NCBI GenBank assembly: GCA_017999215.1 | Contig: JAGOBQ010000350.1 | Location: forward strand, 1-5,040 | Length of the DNA stretch: 5,040 nucleotides | Reading direction: 5' to 3' | Source: Thermoanaerobaculia bacterium | GTDB lineage: Bacteria > Acidobacteriota > Thermoanaerobaculia > UBA5066 | Part shown: in pieces, positions 1 through 4,743 of the stretch | Layout: each line of letters opens with the position of its first letter | How positions within the stretch are numbered: position 1 is the stretch's first letter | Position numbers and translations under genes: made by a program | The notes under the pieces: model-generated | The model's input: only the letters and a program-made list of their open reading frames with translations | Told to the model about the DNA's origin: nothing | Database searches by the model: none

Positions 1-1
1 C

Positions 2-265
2 TGCTTCGGGTATCTGAAGGGTGACCGCCTCGAGGAGGCTCGCTATTTCGGGGAGGCCTGCCTCGAGCGTGCCCCCCTTCGCGGGGACGAGACTGTCGAA
101 AGAAACGTCCTTTACCTTCTCGGGGAAGCGAGCCACCTCAGCGGCGACGAGGATTCTGCCCGCAACTACTTCGATCGACTCGCGTCCCTCTATCCCGAGT
201 TCCGAAACCTCAGGGCCTATCTCGAGGTCTTCGACTTCCGGAACGTCATCAACCTCAGGTCGTGA
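2..265 (+). CDS. TPR-repeat protein, C-terminal end (5' truncated)
   Basis: Reading from base 2 gives 87 open codons ending in TGA at 263-265. The gene enters from outside the window, so its start is not seen. The peptide is helical and looks like tetratricopeptide repeats: residues 3-24 form one helix pair end (GYLKGDRLEEARYFGEACLE), and residues 37-65 match the TPR pattern, with LLGEASHLSGDEDSARNYFD followed by a Tyr-Pro at 64-65. The tail ends in Asn-Leu-Arg-Ser. TPR proteins are generally protein-protein scaffolds, and the partner cannot be named here. The next gene starts 10 bases after the stop, and its ribosome site overlaps this stop codon, so the two are probably one transcript. A longer reading from ATG 21 in another frame overlaps this gene; I reject that start because this frame has the clear repeat signature. 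Function beyond TPR is unknown. Confidence 0.78.
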   Translation, partial: CFGYLKGDRLEEARYFGEACLERAPLRGDETVERNVLYLLGEASHLSGDEDSARNYFDRLASLYPEFRNLRAYLEVFDFRNVINLRS

Positions 266-270
266 GGTGA
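264..270 (+). promoter_or_regulatory. Ribosome binding site for the secreted protein
   Basis: GAGGTGA lies 5 bases before ATG 276 and overlaps the TGA stop (263-265) of the preceding TPR gene. It decides the start of the downstream gene, because the in-frame ATG further upstream at 21 lies inside the TPR coding region. The overlap with the stop suggests translational coupling of the two genes. An in-frame GTG at 267 would lie within the site itself and is less likely to be used. Confidence 0.6.
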
Positions 271-275
271 GCGTC

Positions 276-1376
276 ATGAAACTGCCCCGCTTCGCCCCCC
301 TCGCCCTGGCCGCTTCGGCCATCCTCGGCGCGACGCTCTTCGTATCTGCTCCCGCGCGGGCCGACTCGGCCGCCGTCGTCTCAACGGACGGGACGCTCTA
401 CGAGGTCTTCCCCGCTCGCTACGGCGACGTCGTCGTCGTCCCCGACGGCTCGCCCGACGCGAACCTTCAGGTTCTCGCCCTGAGAGTGACTCCGTCCGGC
501 CAGCCCGGCCACGTCGAGCTCGTCGACGGAACGGTCGACCCGAACGCCGAGGGCTCGGTCTCGATCGAGCTCGAGGAGACGACGGGGACGCTCTTCGTCG
601 CCTACACGAAGGCCAACGGCCTGATGGCCGACATGCACGTCGCCGTCCGGCGCGACGGCGCCTGGTCCGGACAGGACATCCTCTCGAACCGCGGCTTCTA
701 CCTCTCCTACAACCCGAAGGTCGTCGTGACACGCCAGTCGTACGTCGACTTCGACGAGGAGGGAATGCCCGTCACGAAGAGCCGGTCGATCTTCTCCCTC
801 GTCTGGTGGGAGGAGAGCGGCCCGACGCAGGCGCGCTACGCGCCGATCTTCGTCGAGGACGGCGAGCTTCGCGTCGACGCCGTCCAGCCCTGGAACCTCA
901 ACGAGCTCGCCGGAGCCGCCGGCCCCACTGACTCCACGGGTCTGCCCCTTTCTGCGTACACGTTCCCGTCCGTCCAGGCGGACCCCTCGACGAACGGCGG
1001 CGTCGTCGTGACGTTCGCGAACCTCGCGACCCGGAAGCAGCAGGTCCTCCGGATCGGCTTCGTCGACGACTTCGTCGCGCTCAGCCCCCCCGGCGCGACG
1101 CGCGCCCCTGACGAGGTCTGGGCGAGAGGCCATTTCCCGCTCGGTCGGGCCGCCGGTGCCGGGCGCATTCCGGCCACCATGGACACGGGCGCGCAGGTCG
1201 GCGCGACGATCTCGCCCTCCGGCATCACGACGTTCCACTGGGTCGAGAACGGCGCGATGAACTTCGTCCGCAGCGACGACGCCGAGGACGCGGCCACACG
1301 CCGGATCGCCCTCCGCGACGACCTCTCCGCCGAGAAGGCGCTCCGGCTCGTCCGGTCCCTGGCCGAGCGGAACTGA
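276..1376 (+). CDS. Secreted protein of unknown function, beta-propeller-like repeats
   Basis: This is a 366-residue protein. It opens with a Sec signal peptide: MKLPR, a hydrophobic run at residues 6-25, then Ala-Arg-Ala at 27-29 with likely signal peptidase I cleavage before Asp30. The mature protein should therefore lie in the periplasm or outside the cell. It contains no cysteine. Four similar beta-rich segments lie about 70 residues apart (near 104-131, 171-201, 241-266 and 314-334). Each has a hydrophobic strand with aromatic residues (FVAYTK, SLVWWEE, VVVTFAN, TTFHWVEN) followed by a second strand. The first also has an RRDGAWS turn like those in BNR/sialidase-type propellers. I infer a propeller-like fold but see no catalytic motif and name no enzyme. 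The C-terminus (about 341-366) is charged and helical. ATG 276 was chosen because it places the signal peptide first and follows a good ribosome site. The gene follows the TPR gene by 10 bases and ends just before a strong terminator. Confidence 0.82.
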   Translation: MKLPRFAPLALAASAILGATLFVSAPARADSAAVVSTDGTLYEVFPARYGDVVVVPDGSPDANLQVLALRVTPSGQPGHVELVDGTVDPNAEGSVSIELEETTGTLFVAYTKANGLMADMHVAVRRDGAWSGQDILSNRGFYLSYNPKVVVTRQSYVDFDEEGMPVTKSRSIFSLVWWEESGPTQARYAPIFVEDGELRVDAVQPWNLNELAGAAGPTDSTGLPLSAYTFPSVQADPSTNGGVVVTFANLATRKQQVLRIGFVDDFVALSPPGATRAPDEVWARGHFPLGRAAGAGRIPATMDTGAQVGATISPSGITTFHWVENGAMNFVRSDDAEDAATRRIALRDDLSAEKALRLVRSLAERN

Positions 1377-1401
1377 AGCCCGAACGACGGACGGTCACGT
1401 C

Positions 1402-1436
1402 GAAGCGCCCCGGTTCGCCGGGGCGCTTCTCGTTTT
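1402..1436 (+). terminator. Intrinsic terminator after the secreted-protein gene
   Basis: A perfect 12-bp stem (1402-1413 with 1418-1429) closes on a TTCG tetraloop and is followed by TCGTTTT. It starts 26 bases after the TGA at 1374-1376. The T tail exists only on the plus strand, so it mainly ends the TPR/secreted-protein transcript. The hairpin would also form in RNA read from the convergent dnaJ gene, where it could slow polymerase or protect the 3' end. Confidence 0.8.
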
Positions 1437-1485
1437 CCGGGGGGGAACCGCGCCGGGCGCAACGCGGCGCGCGACGACCTCAGCC

Positions 1486-2511
1486 TCAGAGACCGCGCGG
1501 CAGGTCGGCCCGGAGGTCGCGGGGGTAGAGCTTCCCGAGCGCCTCGACGAGCCGGCGCCCCTCCTCGCTCTGAACGGTCGGCGCCAGGACGCGCACCCGG
1601 TAGTAGTGGTCTCCCGTCGTGCCCGTCCGGAGGTTCTCGATGCCGCGTCCCTTCAGCCGGAAGCGCTGCCCCGAGACGGTCCCGGCGGGGATCCGGGCAC
1701 GGACCGGCCCGCGGACCGTCGGGACCTCGATCTCGGCCCCGAGATACGCCTCCGGCACCGTCACCGGGACCTCCGCGACGATGTCGTCCCCTTCCCGCCC
1801 GAAGTAGGGGTGCGGCTCGACGGTGATCGAGAGATAGAGGTCGCCGTTCTCCGTCCGCCCCTTGCCGGCGACCCGGATGCGCGAACCGGTGTCGACGCCC
1901 GCCGGGACCCGAACGCTGAGGCTTTCCGTCTCCACGAGGGCGCCCGAGCCGTGACAGGCCGGGCAGGCGGACTTCGCCGCGCGGCCCGTCCCCCGGCAGC
2001 GCGTGCAGCGGCGCGGTATCCGAGCCGAGAACGAGACGGTCCCGCCGAGGACGGCGTCGCGGAACGGGATCGTCAGGTTCGCGGCGGCGTCCTCGTCCTC
2101 GCCGACCCCGATTCCGCCCCCGGCGCCCGAGAAGAGGTCGGAGAAGAGGTCCGAGAAGTCACCTGACCAGCGGAATCCGCCGCCGGCTCCTCCTCCCCCT
2201 CGACCGAACGGTGCGGTGCGCGATGCGTCTCCGAACGGACCGGCTCCCCAGGCCCCCGGGCGGGGCGACCCGGAGGCAGCGTCCGGCGGCTCCCCGGTGT
2301 CCCCGAACCGGTCGTAGCGCTCCTTCTTCTTCGGGTCCTTCAGGATCTCGTACGCCGCGGCGATCTCCTGGAAGCGTTTGCTCGCAGTGGCGTCGCCGGG
2401 GTTCACGTCGGGATGGAACTTCCGTGCGAGGCGCCTGTAGGCCTTCTTGACCTCGGCGTCCCCGGCCGAACGCGGAACGCCGAGCACCTCGTAAGGGTCC
2501 TTCATCGCCAT
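1486..2511 (-). CDS. dnaJ: DnaJ/Hsp40 co-chaperone with a shortened zinc finger
   Basis: This 341-residue J-domain protein should stimulate the ATPase of a DnaK/Hsp70 and deliver unfolded clients in the cytoplasm. The J domain spans about residues 5-70, with DPYEVLGV at the start and the key His-Pro-Asp at 33-35. A Gly/Phe-rich linker follows (about 71-137), including a DFSDLFSDLFSG duplication at 118-129. Canonical DnaJ has four CxxCxGxG motifs; here there are only two, CTRCRGTG (169-176) and CPACHGSG (183-190). The flanks match motif 1 and motif 4, so one zinc site is expected. The substrate-binding domains are intact: VRVPAGVDTGSRIRV (200-214), then PHPYFGREGDDI (233-244), and GIENLRTGTTGDHYY near 290-304. 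The protein is shorter than the usual 370-380 residues because of the missing motifs. It starts at ATG 2511 (Met3 at 2505 is an alternative), and no Shine-Dalgarno is visible at either. dnaK and grpE are not nearby. Confidence 0.93.
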   Translation of the reverse strand: MAMKDPYEVLGVPRSAGDAEVKKAYRRLARKFHPDVNPGDATASKRFQEIAAAYEILKDPKKKERYDRFGDTGEPPDAASGSPRPGAWGAGPFGDASRTAPFGRGGGGAGGGFRWSGDFSDLFSDLFSGAGGGIGVGEDEDAAANLTIPFRDAVLGGTVSFSARIPRRCTRCRGTGRAAKSACPACHGSGALVETESLSVRVPAGVDTGSRIRVAGKGRTENGDLYLSITVEPHPYFGREGDDIVAEVPVTVPEAYLGAEIEVPTVRGPVRARIPAGTVSGQRFRLKGRGIENLRTGTTGDHYYRVRVLAPTVQSEEGRRLVEALGKLYPRDLRADLPRGL

Positions 2512-2518
2512 GCCGGGA

Positions 2519-2524
2519 AGGATA
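2519..2524 (-). promoter_or_regulatory. Possible -10 element of dnaJ, placing a leaderless start
   Basis: On the minus strand TATCCT lies 7 bases before ATG 2511, so transcription would begin almost at the start codon. This would fit the absence of a Shine-Dalgarno there. I see no good -35 box at the right distance. It is weak evidence and offered only as the best candidate. No CIRCE-type inverted repeat is seen. Confidence 0.22.
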
Positions 2525-2571
2525 GAAGAAACCGGAGCGGGAGCGCAGGAAGCCTTCGGTCCCGAGGCTCC

Positions 2572-2577
2572 TAGAAT
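2572..2577 (+). promoter_or_regulatory. Possible -10 element of glgC
   Basis: TAGAAT lies 22 bases before the GTG start at 2600 and would start transcription near 2583-2585, just ahead of the ribosome site. No recognisable -35 lies 16-18 bases upstream. The alternative reading, that ATG 2576 inside this element is the start codon, would add eight residues (MGRTRCSA) that do not look like the family. Confidence 0.3.
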
Positions 2578-2586
2578 GGGCCGAAC

Positions 2587-2591
2587 GAGGT
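2587..2591 (+). promoter_or_regulatory. Ribosome binding site deciding the GTG start of glgC
   Basis: GAGGT sits 8 bases before GTG 2600. It supports a start at this GTG rather than ATG 2576 or ATG 2510. The latter would overlap the first two bases of the divergent dnaJ coding region and add a 30-residue extension without family resemblance. Confidence 0.55.
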
Positions 2592-2599
2592 GCTCCGCC

Positions 2600-3847
2600 G
2601 TGAAGATCCTCCAGCACAGGGACGTCCTCTCGATCGTCCTCGCCGGCGGAATGGGGGAACGCCTCTACCCGCTGACCCGCGACCGCGCGAAGCCCGCCGT
2701 CCCCTTCGGCGGCCGGTACCGGATCGTCGACTTCGTCCTCAACAACTTCGTCAATTCGGGCCTGATGAAGATCAAGGTCCTGACCCAGTTCAAGTCGAAC
2801 TCGCTGATCGAGCACCTCGTGAGGGCCTGGAGGCTGAACCCGGAGATCGGACAGTTCGTCGACCCCGTCCCGGCGCAGATGCGGCGAGGGCCGCACTGGT
2901 TCCGGGGAACGGCCGACGCCGTCTACCAGAACCTCGACCTGATCTTCGACGAGGAGCCGTCGCAGGTCTGCGTCTTCGGCGGCGACCACGTCTACGTGAT
3001 GGACGTGAACCCGATGCTCGCGTTTCACGAGGAGGGCGGTCACGACCTGACGATCGCGGCCTTCCCGGTGCCCGTCGCGGAGGCGACCCGTTTCGGGGTG
3101 CTCGAGGTCGACGAACGCGGCCGGGTGACGGGGTTCGAGGAGAAGCCGCGCGAGCCGCGGGAGATCCCGGGAGCGCCCGGCTTCGCGCTCGCGTCGATGG
3201 GGAACTACATCTTCCGGCCGAAGGTTCTTCGCGAGGCGCTGGAGAACGACGCCCTGCAGGACACGTCGCACGACTTCGGCCGGACGATCATCCCGGCGCT
3301 CCTCGACGGCGCCGCGTCGGTCTACGCCTACGACTTCTCCGCGAGCCGCGTCCCGGGCGACGAGGAGCTCGCGCCGTACTGGCGCGACATCGGGACCGTC
3401 GACTCCTACTGGGAGGCGTCGATGGACCTCATCTCCGTCAGCCCCCCGCTGAACCTCTACAACCCGCGGTGGTCCCTCAAGAGCAGCTCTCCCCACCTCC
3501 CGCCCGCGAAGTTCGTCTTCGCCGACGCGGCCTCGAACCGGATAGGGATCACGACCGACTCGATGGTGGCGGACGGCTGCATCGTCTCCGGGGGAACGAC
3601 GCACCGCTCGATCCTCTTCCCGAGGGTGAGGGTCAACTCCTACGCCCGTGTGGAAGAGAGCGTCCTGATGGACGGCGTCGACGTCGGCAGGAACGTCCGC
3701 CTCCGGCGGGTGATCGTCGACAAGGGGGTGAAGATCCCCCCCGGAACCGTCATCGGCTTCGACCCGGAGAGCGACCGGAGGCGCTTCCACGTCTCCGAGG
3801 GCGGCGTCGTCGTCCTCCCCAAGGGCGTCGAAGTCCCCGGGCCCTGA
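2600..3847 (+). CDS. glgC: Glucose-1-phosphate adenylyltransferase (ADP-glucose pyrophosphorylase)
   Basis: It makes ADP-glucose from ATP and glucose-1-phosphate, the committed and usually allosterically controlled step of bacterial glycogen synthesis, in the cytoplasm. Starting at GTG 2600 the protein has 415 residues, normal for GlgC. The N-terminal nucleotidyltransferase domain carries the loop GGMGERLYPLT (16-26) followed by RAKPAVPFGG (29-38). It also has WFRGTADAVYQN (100-111), the metal-binding FGGDH with Asp129, FEEKP with the sugar-phosphate Lys182, SMGNYIF (199-205), HDFG (224-227) and YWRDIGT (260-266). The C-terminal left-handed beta-helix runs from about 300 to 407. Residue 39 is Arg where the E. 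coli enzyme has the activator-site Lys39, so activator preference may differ (inference). It lies divergent from dnaJ, and no glgA or glgB is in view. A hairpin with a T run 36 bases after the stop probably ends the transcript. Confidence 0.96.
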   Translation: MKILQHRDVLSIVLAGGMGERLYPLTRDRAKPAVPFGGRYRIVDFVLNNFVNSGLMKIKVLTQFKSNSLIEHLVRAWRLNPEIGQFVDPVPAQMRRGPHWFRGTADAVYQNLDLIFDEEPSQVCVFGGDHVYVMDVNPMLAFHEEGGHDLTIAAFPVPVAEATRFGVLEVDERGRVTGFEEKPREPREIPGAPGFALASMGNYIFRPKVLREALENDALQDTSHDFGRTIIPALLDGAASVYAYDFSASRVPGDEELAPYWRDIGTVDSYWEASMDLISVSPPLNLYNPRWSLKSSSPHLPPAKFVFADAASNRIGITTDSMVADGCIVSGGTTHRSILFPRVRVNSYARVEESVLMDGVDVGRNVRLRRVIVDKGVKIPPGTVIGFDPESDRRRFHVSEGGVVVLPKGVEVPGP

Positions 3848-3857
3848 CGGAAATGTC

Positions 3858-3886
3858 TTGCATTCGACGGCCTTGCTCCATATAAA
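3858..3886 (+). promoter_or_regulatory. Sigma-70-type promoter of the Lrp/AsnC gene
   Basis: TTGCAT (3858-3863) and TATAAA (3881-3886) are separated by exactly 17 bases, the best promoter match in the window and striking in such GC-rich DNA. Transcription would begin near 3892-3894, giving a leader of about 27 bases before ATG 3920. The -10 overlaps the 5' arm of the hairpin at 3884-3917. Lrp-family genes are often autoregulated, but no clear operator can be assigned here. Confidence 0.65.
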
Positions 3887-3919
3887 GTTCGGAGGTTTCG
3901 GCCCCTCTCCGAATTTTTT
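3884..3919 (+). terminator. Intrinsic terminator of glgC, touching the next start codon
   Basis: A perfect 7-bp inverted repeat, TTCGGAG (3888-3894) and CTCCGAA (3907-3913), has a 12-base loop and is followed directly by six T (3914-3919). With AAAG on the 5' side the stem can extend to 3884/3917 with one G-U pair. This fits rho-independent termination of glgC, 36 bases after its stop. The T run ends at the A of the Lrp-gene ATG (3920). RNA started from the promoter at 3858-3886 would lack most of the 5' arm, so the hairpin would act only on read-through from glgC. Confidence 0.62.
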
Positions 3920-4369
3920 ATGGATGAGATCGACCGCCAGATCCTCGACATGCTCCAGCGCGACGGGAGGGTCTCCCAGGCGCGGATCGCCGAAAGTGTC
4001 GGTCTGACCACGCCCTCGGTCAACGAGCGGATCAAGAAGCTCGAGACGAAAGGGTTCATACGCCGGTTCGCAGCGCTTCTCGATCCGCGGCAGGTCGGGA
4101 TGGCCGCCGTCGCGCACGTCGACGTCCAGCTGGAGCACCCGAGCTTCGAGAGGGCGTTCCTGGACGAAATCGAGAACCTGATCCCGGTCCAGGAGTGCTA
4201 TTCGATCTCGGGCGACTACGGCTACCGTCTCAAAGTGAGGGCGCGCGACCTGGAGCAGCTCGAAGCGCTCCTCCGGGAGCGGATCCAGACGATCCGCGGC
4301 GTGGCCCGAACGAGGGTCGACCTCTCGCTGTCCATCAAGAAGGACTCCACCCTCCTGCCCGTCGCCTGA
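3920..4369 (+). CDS. Lrp/AsnC-family transcriptional regulator
   Basis: This is a 149-residue DNA-binding regulator, full length for the family (about 140-165). The N-terminal winged helix-turn-helix covers residues 2-60. It begins DEIDRQILDMLQRDGRVS, followed by the HTH pair IAESVGLTTPSVNERIKKLE (23-42), then GFIRRFAALLDP (45-56). The C-terminal RAM domain (about 62-140), which in the family binds amino acids and forms octamers, contains the SGDYGY turn (97-102) and the final strand RTRVDLSLSIKK (130-141). Family members sense amino acids and act globally or on one neighbouring pathway; the ligand and targets cannot be read from the sequence. ATG 3920 matches where the family begins, although no Shine-Dalgarno lies at the normal distance: GGAGG at 3891-3895 is 24 bases away. 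It has its own promoter and lies 72 bases downstream of glgC. Convergent with the outer-membrane gene. Confidence 0.93.
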   Translation: MDEIDRQILDMLQRDGRVSQARIAESVGLTTPSVNERIKKLETKGFIRRFAALLDPRQVGMAAVAHVDVQLEHPSFERAFLDEIENLIPVQECYSISGDYGYRLKVRARDLEQLEALLRERIQTIRGVARTRVDLSLSIKKDSTLLPVA

Positions 4370-4394
4370 GCCGGCCCGCGAGGCCGCCGGGTGT

Positions 4395-4422
4395 CATTTC
4401 GGTCGCCCCGAATGCCGAAATG
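4395..4422. repeat. Inverted repeat CATTTCGG-N12-CCGAAATG
   Basis: Two perfect 8-base arms (4395-4402 and 4415-4422) flank a 12-base spacer. The arms hold A/T-rich centres unusual for the local composition, which makes chance less likely than for the pure G/C stems nearby. It begins 26 bases after the Lrp-gene stop. It could be an RNA stem or a dyad protein-binding site, and the sequence does not decide between them. Confidence 0.5.
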
Positions 4423-4443
4423 CGCCACGCCCGGGCTCGATTT

Positions 4444-4471
4444 GGGACGGGGCGTCCCGGCGCCGCCGGGA
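4444..4471. repeat. Two overlapping, mutually exclusive hairpins
   Basis: GGGACG (4444-4449) pairs with CGTCCC (4453-4458). TCCCGGC (4455-4461) pairs with GCCGGGA (4465-4471). The two stems share bases 4455-4458 and cannot form together. Either could be a 3' stem for the Lrp transcript, but no T run follows. Confidence 0.35.
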
Positions 4472-4482
4472 TCCCTTCCGGC

Positions 4483-4503
4483 AACCCGCATTTCAAGCGG
4501 GTT
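4483..4503. repeat. Inverted repeat AACCCGC-N7-GCGGGTT
   Basis: Perfect 7-base arms (4483-4489 and 4497-4503) around the loop ATTTCAA. No T run follows on the plus strand, and none on the minus strand. Role unknown. Confidence 0.4.
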
Positions 4504-4520
4504 CACCGTCCCGAACGTCC

Positions 4521-4542
4521 TCGGAATCCGGTGGCATTCCGA
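4521..4542. repeat. Inverted repeat TCGGAAT-N8-ATTCCGA just before a TATAAAG box
   Basis: Perfect 7-base arms (4521-4527 and 4536-4542). The repeat sits where the -35 region of a promoter using TATAAA at 4548-4553 would be, so it could be an operator. That promoter itself is uncertain. Confidence 0.4.
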
Positions 4543-4547
4543 TTGCG

Positions 4548-4553
4548 TATAAA
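4548..4553 (+). promoter_or_regulatory. Possible -10 box in the intergenic region
   Basis: TATAAA with a TG three bases upstream (4544-4545) resembles an extended -10, but no -35 hexamer is visible at 16-18 bases. The same TATAAAG heptamer forms the -10 of the Lrp-gene promoter. If active, it would produce an RNA running antisense to the end of the outer-membrane gene, or a short RNA ending at the 4698-4729 hairpin. Confidence 0.25.
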
Positions 4554-4697
4554 GAGGCAGGAGATCGGAAAACACGCTCCACGCCAGGTGGCGTCAGATC
4601 TTCAGAACCTGCCAGATGCCCCGCAGGCTCCCCGCCTCCGGGCCCTCCAACACAGACCCCTCTCATCAGCCCCACCAGGAAAATCCCACCGCCGCAC

Positions 4698-4729
4698 TTC
4701 CCGCCCGACCCTCCGAGGTCGGGCGGGAA
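4698..4729 (-). terminator. 13-bp hairpin behind the outer-membrane gene
   Basis: TTCCCGCCCGACC (4698-4710) pairs perfectly with GGTCGGGCGGGAA (4717-4729) around a 6-base loop. It lies 14 bases past the minus-strand TGA at 4744-4746, the usual place for a terminator. The expected T run is missing directly after it: the first TTTT on the minus strand comes about 14 bases later. It may be a non-canonical terminator or a stem that protects the mRNA 3' end, and it would also form in any plus-strand RNA. Confidence 0.5.
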
Positions 4730-4743
4730 CCCCGCCATTTCCG

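Larger units (their letters stand above)
4370..4743. other. 374-base intergenic region rich in inverted repeats
   Basis: This gap lies between two convergent 3' ends, where only terminators are expected. It holds short palindromes at 4372-4386, 4395-4422, 4444-4458, 4455-4471, 4483-4503 and 4521-4542, then a TATAAAG box at 4548-4554, a small hairpin at 4581-4594 and a strong one at 4698-4729. I find no reading frame with a plausible ribosome site and no tRNA or recognisable riboswitch. GC-rich DNA forms hairpins easily, so several of these may be chance. Confidence 0.5.

Noticed and set aside
21..275. N-terminal extension of the secreted protein back to ATG 21
   Set aside because: This stretch is the TPR gene read in another frame. 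The extension is Ser/Thr/Arg-rich, would bury the signal peptide and lacks a ribosome site, whereas ATG 276 has both.
381..1238. Minus-strand frame opposite the secreted-protein gene
   Set aside because: Arg/Asp/Val-rich shadow composition. The opposite strand has a signal peptide, ribosome site and terminator.
1449..1471. 6-bp G/C stem as a dnaJ terminator on the minus strand
   Set aside because: It has an 11-base loop and no T run after it, and such a stem is expected by chance in this composition.
2131..2160. Short tandem DNA repeat
   Set aside because: It is the coding sequence for the DFSDLFSDLFSG stretch in the DnaJ Gly/Phe linker, normal for that region.
2590..3885. Long plus-strand frame overlapping glgC in another frame
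   Set aside because: It is Arg/Pro/Gly-rich with no motifs, while the glgC frame carries every expected catalytic motif.
2159..4138. Very long minus-strand open frame (659 codons) antisense to glgC
   Set aside because: It is rich in Arg, Asp, Val and Pro, the usual shadow of a high-GC gene. It overlaps glgC, the Lrp gene and the dnaJ start in the wrong frame and shows no family motif.
4412..4552. 46-codon plus-strand small ORF in the spacer (ATG 4412 to TAA 4550-4552)
   Set aside because: No ribosome site precedes it, the peptide resembles nothing known and has no clear hydrophobic or helical pattern, and it runs through several palindromes.
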